This document shows, one piece after another, positions 54,164-63,847 of a stretch of 64,000 nt of DNA (the stretch's first letter is position 1; every line of letters begins with the position of its first letter). Source of the stretch: Flavobacterium tegetincola DSM 22377 (lineage in GTDB: Bacteria; Bacteroidota; Bacteroidia; Flavobacteriales; Flavobacteriaceae); assembly GCF_000425485.1 (NCBI RefSeq), contig NZ_AUDN01000021.1:81476-145475 (forward strand), in the 5' to 3' direction. The notes beneath the pieces are model-generated. The model did not search any database. It was not told where the DNA came from and saw only the letters and a program-made list of their open reading frames with translations. A program made the translations under genes and the position numbers.

Positions 54164-55858
54164 ATGAAAGTAAACAAAATTATGACGGTTAAGCTGATGT
54201 TATCATTAGCAGTAGTTGTTGGTTTTTCTAGTTGTAGCAAGAATTCCAGCTCAAAAAATGCCTCATCTGCTACAGGGTGGAAAATCAACGATAAAAAAGG
54301 GGGTTTCCAATTTAATACGAACTACAAGAAGCAGCAAGCTGCTCCTGGTACCGTGTTAGTAGAAGGCGGAACATTTACGATGGGTAAAGTGCAAGATGAT
54401 GTGATGCATGATTGGAACAATACTCCATCTCAACAACACGTTCAATCCTTTTACATGGACGAAACAGAGGTAACTAATGCAATGTATGCAGAGTACCTTT
54501 ATTGGACAAAAACAGTTTTCCCTCCTACTGAGGAAAATTATAAAAACATCTATGACGGAGTTCTTCCAGATACATTAGTTTGGAGAAACCGATTAGGATA
54601 TGCTGAAATCTACACCAATAATTACTTGAGACATCCAGCTTATGCTTACTATCCTGTAGTAGGAGTTAATTGGATTCAAGCAAGTGAATTTGCAAAGTGG
54701 AGAACAGACCGTGTCAATGAAGCTAATTTAGAGAAGGAAGGCTACTTGAAAAGGGATGCAAAAATCAACGATATTTCAGCTGAAAGTACATTTAGCACCG
54801 AAACGTATATCAATACGCCTGCAAAAGCATTTGGTGGAAACGAAGAGATTGTTCTTAAAGGTAAAAACGGAAGAGCTAAAGCTGGTAAAGCTGGTTCTGA
54901 TGGTGTAGCAAAAGAAGCTACAAACGTTTATGCAACAAGAAGTTCTGGAATAATTAGTCCAGAATACAGATTACCTACTGAAGCTGAATGGGAATATGCA
55001 GCAGCTTCCAATGTTGGAAATAGAGAATACAACTTATACCAAGGACAAAAGAAATATCCTTGGGCAGGTTCTTACACGAGAAGTGGTAAGAGAAAAGTTA
55101 AAGGAGATCAATTGGCCAACTTTAAACAAGGTAAAGGAGATTACGGTGGAATTGCAGGATGGTCTGATGACGGCGCTGATATTACGAACGTAGTAAAATC
55201 GTATCCTCCAAATGACTTTGGATTATATGATATGGCTGGAAACGTTTCAGAATGGGTTGCGGATGTTTACCGTCCAATGGTTGATGATGAAGCGAATGAT
55301 TTCAATTACTATAGAGGTAATATTTACACCAAAAACAAAATTGGTGAAGATGGAACTGTTGAACTAGTAACTACAGCAACTATTGCTTACGACACGTTAG
55401 CTAACGGTAAAATTGTAGCTAGAAATTTCCCTGGTCAAATAGCGCAAGTGCCAATTGATGAGAAAGAAACCTATTTGAGACAAAACTTCTCTACTAGTGA
55501 CAACCGTGACTACAGAGATGGAGACCGTCAATCTACTCGTTATTTTGATTTTGGTTCAGAAGAAGAAACTGATCCTTCAAAAGATAAGAAAAGAATGTAC
55601 GACTCACCTGTTCATAATGTATCTGTAGATAGTTTAGATAACATGGTAAGAAGATACGATACCTCTAATAAAAGAACAACATTGATTAATAATGATGTTC
55701 GTGTGTTCAAAGGTGGTTCTTGGAGAGACAGAGCTTACTGGTTGGATCCAGCACAAAGAAGATATTTCCCACAAGACATGTCTACTGATTATATCGGTTT
55801 CCGATGCGCAATGTCAAGCGTTGGTCCAAAATCAACTAAAAAAACTGCTAGAAATTAA
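54164..55858 (+). CDS. gldJ: Gliding motility lipoprotein GldJ
   Basis: A 564-residue lipoprotein from ATG 54164, essential for gliding and T9SS in F. johnsoniae, where it forms helical tracks in the envelope. The N-terminus MKVNKIMTVKLMLSLAVVVG ends in lipobox FSSC with Cys24. The bulk is a formylglycine-generating-enzyme-like (SUMF1) fold: EGGTFTMG, FYMDETEVTNAMYAEYL, YRLPTEAEWEYAAAS, DMAGNVSEWV and VFKGGSWRDRAYWLDPAQR. The frame is open 27 codons upstream, but that part precedes the promoter. A terminator separates it from murF. Confidence 0.96.
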   Translation: MKVNKIMTVKLMLSLAVVVGFSSCSKNSSSKNASSATGWKINDKKGGFQFNTNYKKQQAAPGTVLVEGGTFTMGKVQDDVMHDWNNTPSQQHVQSFYMDETEVTNAMYAEYLYWTKTVFPPTEENYKNIYDGVLPDTLVWRNRLGYAEIYTNNYLRHPAYAYYPVVGVNWIQASEFAKWRTDRVNEANLEKEGYLKRDAKINDISAESTFSTETYINTPAKAFGGNEEIVLKGKNGRAKAGKAGSDGVAKEATNVYATRSSGIISPEYRLPTEAEWEYAAASNVGNREYNLYQGQKKYPWAGSYTRSGKRKVKGDQLANFKQGKGDYGGIAGWSDDGADITNVVKSYPPNDFGLYDMAGNVSEWVADVYRPMVDDEANDFNYYRGNIYTKNKIGEDGTVELVTTATIAYDTLANGKIVARNFPGQIAQVPIDEKETYLRQNFSTSDNRDYRDGDRQSTRYFDFGSEEETDPSKDKKRMYDSPVHNVSVDSLDNMVRRYDTSNKRTTLINNDVRVFKGGSWRDRAYWLDPAQRRYFPQDMSTDYIGFRCAMSSVGPKSTKKTARN

Positions 55859-55882
55859 TATTTAGCGTTATTCAATATTTGT

Positions 55883-55907
55883 AAAAGCCCTTTAATTAGG
55901 GCTTTTA
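55883..55907 (+). terminator. Terminator between gldJ and murF
   Basis: AAAAGCCC-TTTAATTA-GGGCTTTT has a short T tract within the stem. It may be only partly efficient. Confidence 0.65.
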
Positions 55908-55928
55908 TAGTTTTCACACCTACCTAAC

Positions 55929-57212
55929 ATGGAAATTCAATACTTACATAAATTATTTTTAGAATGCAGTTCTGTTGCAACCGATACTCGAAAAATTGAA
56001 AAGAATTCATTTTTCATTGCATTGAAAGGTGATCGGTTTGACGCCAATTCTTTTGCAAATGAGGCGCTTGATTTAGGTGCAAAATATGTAGTGATCGATG
56101 ATAAAAATTTCTATAAAAACAGTCATACCCTACTTGTAAAAGATAGTCTCAGAACATTGCAAGATTTGGCTAAATATCACCGCGACTATTTAAACTTAAA
56201 AGTTATTGGATTAACCGGAAGTAACGGTAAAACAACAACCAAAGAACTGATCAATGCAGTTCTATCACAAAAATATAGCGTAAAAGCTACTGTTGGAAAC
56301 TTAAATAATCATATAGGAGTACCACTTACATTACTCTCGTTTGACACGTCAACCGAAATTGGAATAGTAGAAATGGGAGCCAATCACCAAAAAGAAATTG
56401 AATTCCTTTGTGATATTGCCCAACCAGATTACGGCTATATTACTAATTTTGGCAAAGCACATTTAGAAGGTTTCGGCGGTTATGAAGGCGTTATCAAAGG
56501 CAAAAGTGAAATGTATCAATTTCTGAAAAACCAAAATGGAAAAGTATTTATAAATGCAGATGATTCAATTCAGCTTGAAAAAAGTAATGGCATTCCCGCT
56601 TTTACTTTTTCTACGAAGAGAACGGATGCTGATGTTTTCATTTCAAAAATAGAAGCAAATCCATTTGTTGCAGTCACTTTTCAGGAGGACGTTATACAGT
56701 CTCAATTGGTGGGAATTTACAACGCCAACAACATCAATGCCGCGATAACGATTGGAACCTACTTTCATGTGGACCAAAAATTGATTAAAGAAGCTATCGA
56801 AAACTATAACCCAACCAATAATCGTTCGCAACTCAGTAAAAAAGGCAGCAACCAATTGATACTTGACGCATACAACGCCAACCCAAGTAGCATGACAGTG
56901 GCATTAGAAAATTTAAGACAGATAGCAGCACCGAGAAAAATTGCTTTCTTAGGCGACATGTTTGAACTTGGCACTGAAAGTGAATCAGAACATCGAGCGC
57001 TCGTTTCCTCCATTAAAAATGATATTGAAACTACATTTTATTTCGTCGGTTCTGAATTTTACAACGTGAAAAGTGATCAAGAAAATCAATATTTTTTTGA
57101 AACTTTTGAAGATTTACAAAAATACATATCAGTTGTAGTTTTCGAAAACAGTACTATTCTCATCAAGGGATCACGAGGAATGGCTTTGGAACGCGTTGTA
57201 GATTTGCTATAA
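55929..57212 (+). CDS. murF: UDP-MurNAc-tripeptide--D-Ala-D-Ala ligase
   Basis: A 427-residue cytoplasmic Mur ligase adding the D-alanyl-D-alanine dipeptide, the last cytoplasmic step of the peptidoglycan precursor. The N-terminal SSVATDTRKIEKNSFFIALKG is the substrate domain, the P-loop is GLTGSNGKTTTKELI (about 93-107), and NFGKAHLEGFGG and LILDAYNANPSSM are MurF signatures. It is the dcw gene missing from the cluster at 6-22 kb. The start is at 55929, about 20 bases after a weak terminator, so partial read-through from gldJ is possible. Confidence 0.96.
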   Translation: MEIQYLHKLFLECSSVATDTRKIEKNSFFIALKGDRFDANSFANEALDLGAKYVVIDDKNFYKNSHTLLVKDSLRTLQDLAKYHRDYLNLKVIGLTGSNGKTTTKELINAVLSQKYSVKATVGNLNNHIGVPLTLLSFDTSTEIGIVEMGANHQKEIEFLCDIAQPDYGYITNFGKAHLEGFGGYEGVIKGKSEMYQFLKNQNGKVFINADDSIQLEKSNGIPAFTFSTKRTDADVFISKIEANPFVAVTFQEDVIQSQLVGIYNANNINAAITIGTYFHVDQKLIKEAIENYNPTNNRSQLSKKGSNQLILDAYNANPSSMTVALENLRQIAAPRKIAFLGDMFELGTESESEHRALVSSIKNDIETTFYFVGSEFYNVKSDQENQYFFETFEDLQKYISVVVFENSTILIKGSRGMALERVVDLL

Positions 57213-58491
57213 TAACAAACGAGATTACTGTCAATGCTTTTTGATTATTTACAAAACAGAAGAATCTGGTTTGAGGAAACATTTACCTGCCACTGATAAA
57301 TTACTTCTGATTCTTTTCAATTAATAAGATGAGTTTTCGGAAACTGCCCGCTTGAAATATACCTTTCATAATTGACCTGAGATTTTATTGAAGCGTATCC
57401 GAATCTTTACAAATTTTGCAGTTGAGCAAATCCTGCGCTTTGTTTATTTAAAGATGGTTCAAATACTATTTGACTCTCTGCTTACTGATCTAATTGACAC
57501 CAAAATTTACAATTCTGAGATTGTGAAATACATTGACTTTGTCTGAGAAATTTTTTCAAAAACATTTGCATAATCATTAGTAAGGCTGTCTATTATACAA
57601 AATTCATGGGAAATTGAAGTCGGCCCAACCTGCATCGCAAGACATTAAACCTTTAGTGATTCGATTAAACTCAAAATACACAAAATACCCGCTACTTCAA
57701 GATGATTCTTTAAAGTCTGCAATGAAAAAGCAGTATTTAAGCACAATATCCCTTAATATGCTTATAATAATTTACCTGAACAACTGTTAATTATAGCGAA
57801 AATACTTCGTAACTAATAGTAAAGCTATTACATTTGCGCTATATTGATTCATTTGTAAAGTGTGTACTATCATTACTGCGGTTTGATTGCTCATATTTAT
57901 AAGAAAACTTGAAAGCCTAGGATTCTATTCAAAGGTTATCAAAATAAATTTTAATATAAACGAGCAATTTGACTATGAATATTCTAAATGTTACGAGAAG
58001 GTAGTTATTATGATGAAAGTTATTATTGCCAGAAATTAGAAAATTAATTACAAATAAAAATGCTATCTACATCTTGTTATTGCACCCGAATGAATCATAT
58101 AATGCTTGTTAAATTAAAAACAGTTCCAAATGCCTCCTGATACCATTCCAAGCATGTGTGAAAGTCGCCAAACTATTGCTGACAATAAAAGTAAAAGCCT
58201 TAATAACAAATCCCAATTGATTACAATTACAAGTAAAGAAATACCGACGCGAATTTTGTATATCAACGTGCTACCATTATTAAAAATGGAATTTACGCCT
58301 CTACCAATAATTTACTTGATCAGAATAGGACTGCACTACAAATATATTGCCTAATTTTAACAGTATAAAAAATTACATATTCATTCCGGCCGAAGAAATA
58401 CTGCAGCGTCCTATCTTAAACACTCACATGAAACCAATAAGCGGTTGCAATTGAAACATTAGAAGAATAAATTTTCACGTCGATTTACAAA
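57213..58491. other. 1.28-kb gene-free region upstream of the export operon
   Basis: Stops are frequent in all frames. The longest frame (58130-58354, 74 codons) has no recognisable protein features. I found no tRNA, strong terminator or long repeat. No convincing promoter for the ABC gene is visible just before 58492. It could be decayed coding sequence, unrecognised regulatory DNA, or home to a very small gene. Confidence 0.5.
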
Positions 58492-60183
58492 ATGACTCTT
58501 AAACTACGAAATATGAATCCCACAAAGCGCTTTTTCATGTTACTTAATATGGACCGAAAGGACATCTATCAAATTTTTTTCTATGCGATATTTGCCGGTT
58601 TAGTTAGTTTATCCTTACCATTAGGAGTTCAAGCTATCATAAATTTCATCCAAAGTGGTCGCGTGAGTGTATCGTGGATTGTATTGGTCATATTTGTTGT
58701 CCTTGGTGTGGCACTCGTTGGATTTTTAGCCTTCATGCAGTTGCGCATCACAGAGAATCTGCAACAGAAAATATTTGTCCGATCTTCTTTTGAATTTGCT
58801 TATAAACTTCCGAAAATCAAGTTTGAGGATAAGTATACCAATATTTATCCACCGGAACTTGCCAATCGTTTTTTTGACACCTTAACCATTCAGAAAGGAA
58901 CTTCTAAAATACTGTTGGACTTTTCATCGGCATTATTGCAAATTGGATTTGGGATCATCCTATTATCGCTCTACCATCCATTTTTTATTGTTTTTGGTCT
59001 ACTACTTGTGGGTTTACTCTATTTAATCTTTAAATATTCCTATAATCCTGGGATAAAAACCAGTTTGAAAGAATCGAAGTATAAGTACGAAGTTGCGGAT
59101 TGGTTGCAAGAAATAGCGCGAAATAAAAACAGTTTTCGGACTGCATCAAATTTTGATTACGCTTTAACTAAAAACGATTTAAAAGTGGGCAACTATCTGA
59201 AATACCGCGAACATCACTTTGCAATTATAAAGAGACAATTTTCCCAATTGATATTTTTCAAAATTATCATCACAGCTGGACTTTTGTTTCTTGGCGGCTA
59301 TTTAGTAATAACGCAGCAAATGAACATTGGGCAATTTGTAGCCTCTGAAATTGTAATTCTATTGGTAATTAATTCTGTAGAAAAAATAATTATTGGGTTA
59401 GAAAATTTTTATGATGTTTTAACTTCGTTGGAAAAAATAGGTCAAGTAACCGACATGGAGTATGAAACAGGAAGCGAAGCTGAAGCCAATAGTTGCTATA
59501 CTAATATCAGTATTGAACTTGAAAATGTCTATATGAAATTTCATGAAAGCGCAGATAATTTACTAAAGGAAATTTCGTTGCACATTTCGCCCGCAGAAAA
59601 GATAATTTTAACGGGCAAAAATGGGTCTGGAAAATCGACATTAATCCGTGTTTTAGCGGGAATTCTAGCTCCTACTTCAGGATCTATATTTGTAAATGAT
59701 GATACTTTTCGAAAAGTAAACGTGTCCCAATACCGTTCTCAAATTGGAATTATTAGACAAGGTGAAACCTTATTTGAAGGAACATTATTGGAAAATATAA
59801 CTTTCAATGATGCAACAGTTACAGAAGAACAAATCAGATGGGCAATTGATTCTGCCCAATTAACCGCTTACGTCAGGTCATTACCTAACGGTTTAGACAC
59901 TGAAATTTTGCCCGAAGGTAACCAGCTATCCTCTTCCAATACACAAAAAATATTGATTGCAAGGAGTATTATTAAAATGCCACGCGTCCTATTTTATGAA
60001 GAACCGACCGAGAGGATGGACGATGAAATGGCCCGACAAATAATAGATTTTATTTGCGATCCAAAACAGCATTGGTCTGTAGTTGTCACCTCTACTAATC
60101 CCTATTGGAAAGAAAAAGCAACCCGAATCATTACAATGGAAAAGGGCCGAATTATAAACGATAAAAAAATAAACAATGCTTAA
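58492..60183 (+). CDS. ABC transporter-like protein with altered ATPase motifs
   Basis: A 563-residue fused membrane-ATPase half transporter, as in type I secretion and multidrug exporters, but without the N-terminal peptidase domain. About five or six membrane helices lie in residues 25-310. Walker A is GKNGSGKS (375-382) and Gln423 is the Q-loop. The signature reads LSSSN (479-483) instead of LSGGQ. Walker B is VLFYEE, with Glu503 for the usual Asp. The H-loop position is Ser534 instead of His. The catalytic Glu504 remains. Met8 is an alternative start. It overlaps the HlyD gene by eight bases. Confidence 0.82.
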   Translation: MTLKLRNMNPTKRFFMLLNMDRKDIYQIFFYAIFAGLVSLSLPLGVQAIINFIQSGRVSVSWIVLVIFVVLGVALVGFLAFMQLRITENLQQKIFVRSSFEFAYKLPKIKFEDKYTNIYPPELANRFFDTLTIQKGTSKILLDFSSALLQIGFGIILLSLYHPFFIVFGLLLVGLLYLIFKYSYNPGIKTSLKESKYKYEVADWLQEIARNKNSFRTASNFDYALTKNDLKVGNYLKYREHHFAIIKRQFSQLIFFKIIITAGLLFLGGYLVITQQMNIGQFVASEIVILLVINSVEKIIIGLENFYDVLTSLEKIGQVTDMEYETGSEAEANSCYTNISIELENVYMKFHESADNLLKEISLHISPAEKIILTGKNGSGKSTLIRVLAGILAPTSGSIFVNDDTFRKVNVSQYRSQIGIIRQGETLFEGTLLENITFNDATVTEEQIRWAIDSAQLTAYVRSLPNGLDTEILPEGNQLSSSNTQKILIARSIIKMPRVLFYEEPTERMDDEMARQIIDFICDPKQHWSVVVTSTNPYWKEKATRIITMEKGRIINDKKINNA

Positions 60184-61528
60184 TTTATCGGAAAATTACA
60201 ATCGAAAATTGGAATCGCTGCAAACGTACCAAACGGTAAAAGGACTTAGCAATAGACCGCATTACAAAACTTTAAATAAAGTTATTGTGGGAAGTTGCAT
60301 TTTTGCTGTATTGATTTTATTTGTTCCATGGACACAAAACATTTCTGGAACGGGAGCTGTAACTACCTTAAAACCCAACCAACGTCCACAAACAATTCAT
60401 ACCTCAATTGCTGGAAAAATGGAGAAATGGTACATTCAAGAAGGTGATTTTGTAAAAAAAGGTGATACTATATTGTTTATATCTGAGGTGAAGGAAGATT
60501 ATTTTGATCCCAATTTAATGGGAAACACGCAAGATCAAGTGGATGCAAAGAAATCATCCTTAAAATCATATGGCGGAAAAGTAGGTGCCTTAGAAATGCA
60601 AATGGAACAGTTATCAAGAGAAAGAAATCTAAAATTACAACAAGCTCGAAATAAAATAAAACAAGGAATTTTAAAAATTCAAAGTGATAGCATTGATCTT
60701 GAAGCAGTAAAAACACAATTAAAAATCAGTTTGACACAATTCAATAGGTCGACAATATTGAATAAGGAGGGACTGAAACCGATGACAGACGTAGAAGAAA
60801 AGCGATTGAAATTACAAGAAGTTCAGGCAAAAATTATTACCCAAGAAAACAAATTACTAACCGCTCAGAACGAACTTTTGAATACTCAAATGGAAATAAA
60901 CCGCTTGAATGCAGAGTATTCAGAGAAAATTTCAAAAGCAGACAGCGACAAATTTACAGCGTTGAGCAATCAATACGATACACAAGCGCAAGTCAATAAG
61001 TTAGAAAATCAATATGTAAATTACAGCATTAGAAACGGCATGTACTACATTACAGCTCCACAAGACGGCTATGTAAACCGTGCATTGCAATCAGGAATAG
61101 GCGAAGTAATAAAGGAAGGTACGCCTGTTGTAAGTATTATGCCCGCGAATTATGACATTGCCGTGGAAAGTTATGTTAACCCGATAGATTTGCCACTATT
61201 AAAAAAAGGAGAGCGTGTACGCGTTTGGTTTGATGGATGGCCCACTATTGTATTTTCAGGGTGGCCCGATATGTCTTACGGTACATTTGGAGGTCGCGTC
61301 GTAGCTATAGAAAATTTTATAAGCCCAAATGGAAAATACAGAATTCTTATAGCACCTGACAGCGAAGAAGCAAAATGGCCTAAACAATTGAGCATCGGTG
61401 CTGGTGCGCAAACATTAGCTCTACTAGAAACAGTTCCAATTGGTTTTGAAATATGGCGTGTATTGAACGGATTTCCACCGAATTATTATGAATCAAAAAC
61501 GCGAACGGATGTTACAACTAAAAAATAG
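60176..61528 (+). CDS. HlyD-family membrane fusion protein
   Basis: A 450-residue periplasmic adaptor linking the ABC protein to an outer-membrane channel. One N-terminal membrane helix lies at about 36-55 (VIVGSCIFAVLILFVPW). The first lipoyl half follows (GTGAVTTLKPN, IQEGDFVKKGDTILF), then a long coiled coil (about 120-280), the second lipoyl half ITAPQDGYVNRALQSGIGEVIKEG and a beta-barrel domain. It overlaps both neighbours, consistent with a three-gene operon. The exported substrate is unknown. Confidence 0.9.
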   Translation: MLNLSENYNRKLESLQTYQTVKGLSNRPHYKTLNKVIVGSCIFAVLILFVPWTQNISGTGAVTTLKPNQRPQTIHTSIAGKMEKWYIQEGDFVKKGDTILFISEVKEDYFDPNLMGNTQDQVDAKKSSLKSYGGKVGALEMQMEQLSRERNLKLQQARNKIKQGILKIQSDSIDLEAVKTQLKISLTQFNRSTILNKEGLKPMTDVEEKRLKLQEVQAKIITQENKLLTAQNELLNTQMEINRLNAEYSEKISKADSDKFTALSNQYDTQAQVNKLENQYVNYSIRNGMYYITAPQDGYVNRALQSGIGEVIKEGTPVVSIMPANYDIAVESYVNPIDLPLLKKGERVRVWFDGWPTIVFSGWPDMSYGTFGGRVVAIENFISPNGKYRILIAPDSEEAKWPKQLSIGAGAQTLALLETVPIGFEIWRVLNGFPPNYYESKTRTDVTTKK

Positions 61529-62921
61529 TTTAATTAAAAACATAGCTATAATTCTTCTACTATCAAGTACCGTAGCTGTCCAGGGTCAAAAATCAACTTC
61601 CAACATCCTTACCTACTCCGAATATTTGGGATATGTGAAAAAATTTCATCCCAGAATGAAACAAGCTAATATAAAAATAGCTGAAGGAGAAGCAACATTA
61701 ATGAAGGCTCGAGGTGCATTTGATCCGAAAATTGAAGTTGATTATCAAAAAAAACAATTCAAAGCCACCGAATATTACTCCTTATTGAATAGTAGATTTA
61801 AAATCCCGACTTGGTATGGAATTGAAGTAAAAGCGAGTTTTGATAATGCAGAAGGCGTATATGTAAACCCGCAACTTAGCACACCAAATAGCGGTCTAAC
61901 TTCTGTAGGAGTTACAATACCACTAGGACAAGGTTTGTGGATCAATGAACGAATGACGGATTTACGAAAAGGTAAATTACAAGTGCAATTATCTACAGCC
62001 GAACAAAAATTAGCAGCGATAGAAGTAGTATATGAAGCTTCAGTTGCGTATTTTGATTGGCTAAAAGCACACAATGAACTTAAATTATACCAAGATTACG
62101 TGGCTTTCGCCGAAACACGAAAGAAAGGAATAATTACATTGATTGAACAAGGTGATAAGCCTGCCATTGACAGTATTGAGGCAGGGATCATCATTAAAAG
62201 TAGAAAAATAAATCTTCAGGAAGCAGAATTAAAATTAGCAAAAGCAAAGTTAGAACTTGCTACTTTCCTGTGGATTGATAATGTACCTGTTGAACTTCAA
62301 GATACTATTGTCCCAGATGAGTCATTGCAAAATACAATTATTAATGATTTGCCATTTGATCGAATTGCAACGGCCAATGCTGCATCTGAAACTCATCCAA
62401 AAATAGTAGCATTACAGCGGAAAATTGATATACTGACTTTAGATCAAAAATTAAAAGCTAATTTGCTTTTACCAAAACTAGATGTCGGCTACTATTATCT
62501 ATCTGAGCCGTCATATTTTGATAATTACAAGTGGAACGATTACAAAGTAGGTGTCAATTTTACATTCCCTCTATTTCTCAGAAAAGAACGTGGTACTTTA
62601 AATTTAGCTAAACTTAAATTACAAGACTCACAGCTGGATTTGAGTATCGAACGCTTGCAATTGGACAATAAAATAATAGCTGGGCAGACTGAGATCAGCG
62701 TATTGCAAAACCAAATTTCTATAACAAAGACGTTGATCACTGACTATACAACGATGTTAATATCTGAAGAACGTCTTTTCTCCTTTGGAGAAAGCTCTAT
62801 GTTTTTAATTAATAGTCGAGAAAACAGTTTGATTTCGAGCCAAATCTCGCAGATAAACCTAGAAAATCGATATTTTAATTCCTATGCTAATTTGTTCCGA
62901 ATTATGGGTATTCTTGATTAG
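61488..62921 (+). CDS. TolC-family outer-membrane efflux protein
   Basis: A 477-residue (from 61488) outer-membrane channel that would complete the export system. The signal peptide follows a short basic start and ends near VAVQGQ. If ATG 61509 is used the signal is shorter and more usual (MLQLKNSLIKNIAIILLL). Long helical repeats, LTYSEYLGYVKKFHPRMKQANIKI and the second-half GVNFTFPLFLRKERGTLNLAKLKL fit the TolC/OEP repeat. It overlaps the HlyD gene by up to 41 bases. Confidence 0.9.
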   Translation: MNQKRERMLQLKNSLIKNIAIILLLSSTVAVQGQKSTSNILTYSEYLGYVKKFHPRMKQANIKIAEGEATLMKARGAFDPKIEVDYQKKQFKATEYYSLLNSRFKIPTWYGIEVKASFDNAEGVYVNPQLSTPNSGLTSVGVTIPLGQGLWINERMTDLRKGKLQVQLSTAEQKLAAIEVVYEASVAYFDWLKAHNELKLYQDYVAFAETRKKGIITLIEQGDKPAIDSIEAGIIIKSRKINLQEAELKLAKAKLELATFLWIDNVPVELQDTIVPDESLQNTIINDLPFDRIATANAASETHPKIVALQRKIDILTLDQKLKANLLLPKLDVGYYYLSEPSYFDNYKWNDYKVGVNFTFPLFLRKERGTLNLAKLKLQDSQLDLSIERLQLDNKIIAGQTEISVLQNQISITKTLITDYTTMLISEERLFSFGESSMFLINSRENSLISSQISQINLENRYFNSYANLFRIMGILD

Positions 62922-63678
62922 ATTATGGTATTAGATTCTCATAGTAAATAATAGCCCACTGCACATTACGAAATAGTGAAGTGCTGTAATGTTAATGAAG
63001 TATCTTAGTGAAAGATTCTATTTGAAATAAAGTCAATTACTATATTTTCCGCTGACGATCATCTATATTATGTGAATCTATGAGGTAGGTAACAGTCCAT
63101 TATGCTAAAACTACGGCAAGCTTAAATCAATATCTTCTAAATTGAGCAAAAAGCTAACAAGCCTTAATTTAATACTTTATACGACTACCGTTTTCGTAGT
63201 AAGAATTGCATTATAAACGCTTTTTAAATACCACTATTTTTAAAGTACTAAAAAGCACGAAGTAGAGTCTTGATAATTAATTTTAGCTTCTTATAGTATT
63301 GCTTGCGGCAAATCCGTTAAGTAAACCATTGTAATAAACGAAGGAACCTCCACATTCATAAACAATTGTCCAACTACAGTTAATTAGACTTTTTATAAAA
63401 ATGAAATTCAAAATAGTAGTTGCTAAAATAAAATCAACCAGTACTCCATTTACCATCTAAAAAGAGATAACGTACTAGTAACCAACAAGATTTAATTTTT
63501 AAAATAAATTATTCCTCAATATAATCAGAGAAATACAATACCTACGAGCACTATTTAAACAAAAGTAGCCTCATTTTATGGAGACTTTGATAAAAATTAT
63601 AACAGTGTTCGAGTAAAGGAAGGCGATGAGCCCCGATAGCTATCAGCGTTAACACAAAACTATACTATTTTACAAAAC
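62922..63678. other. Gene-free region downstream of the export operon
   Basis: About 760 bases of AT-rich sequence with stops in all frames. A palindrome-like GATAGCTATC at 63635-63644, within CCCCGATAGCTATCAG, resembles the CCCGAT hairpins in the rRNA spacer. No convincing terminator follows the TolC gene, and no gene is seen. Confidence 0.5.
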
Positions 63679-63712
63679 AAAAAACCCTTATCCGCAAGGA
63701 TAAGGGTTTTTA
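63679..63712 (-). terminator. Terminator of the rRNA operon
   Basis: A perfect 14-bp stem AAAAACCCTTATCC-GCAA-GGATAAGGGTTTTT has a GNRA-type loop and T residues on the minus strand, about 30 bases after the 5S rRNA. Confidence 0.92.
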
Positions 63713-63741
63713 AAGATCCTAAAATAAATTCAGGATAAAGA

Positions 63742-63847
63742 AAGGCGACGACATACTCTCCCACAAATTGCAGTACCATCTGCGCAGGCGGGCTTAACTT
63801 CTCTGTTCGGGATGGGAAGAGGTGAGCCCCGCCGCAATAACCACCTT
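63742..63847 (-). rRNA. rrf: 5S ribosomal RNA
   Basis: The minus strand reads AAGGTGGTTATTGCGGCGGG, then the loop C/E segment with CATCCCGAACAGAGAAGTTAAG and a 3' arm GTGGGAGAGTATGTCGTCGCC. The first and last bases pair as helix I (GGTGGT region with GTCGCC-type end), and the CCGAACAGAGAAGTTAAGC core is diagnostic of bacterial 5S rRNA. About 106 bases; the ends are approximate. It is the last gene of an rRNA operon whose 23S gene lies beyond the window. Confidence 0.95.

Noticed and set aside
58130..58354. 74-codon open frame in the gene desert
   Set aside because: No signal peptide, domain or nearby promoter; length is expected by chance in 1.3 kb of AT-rich DNA.
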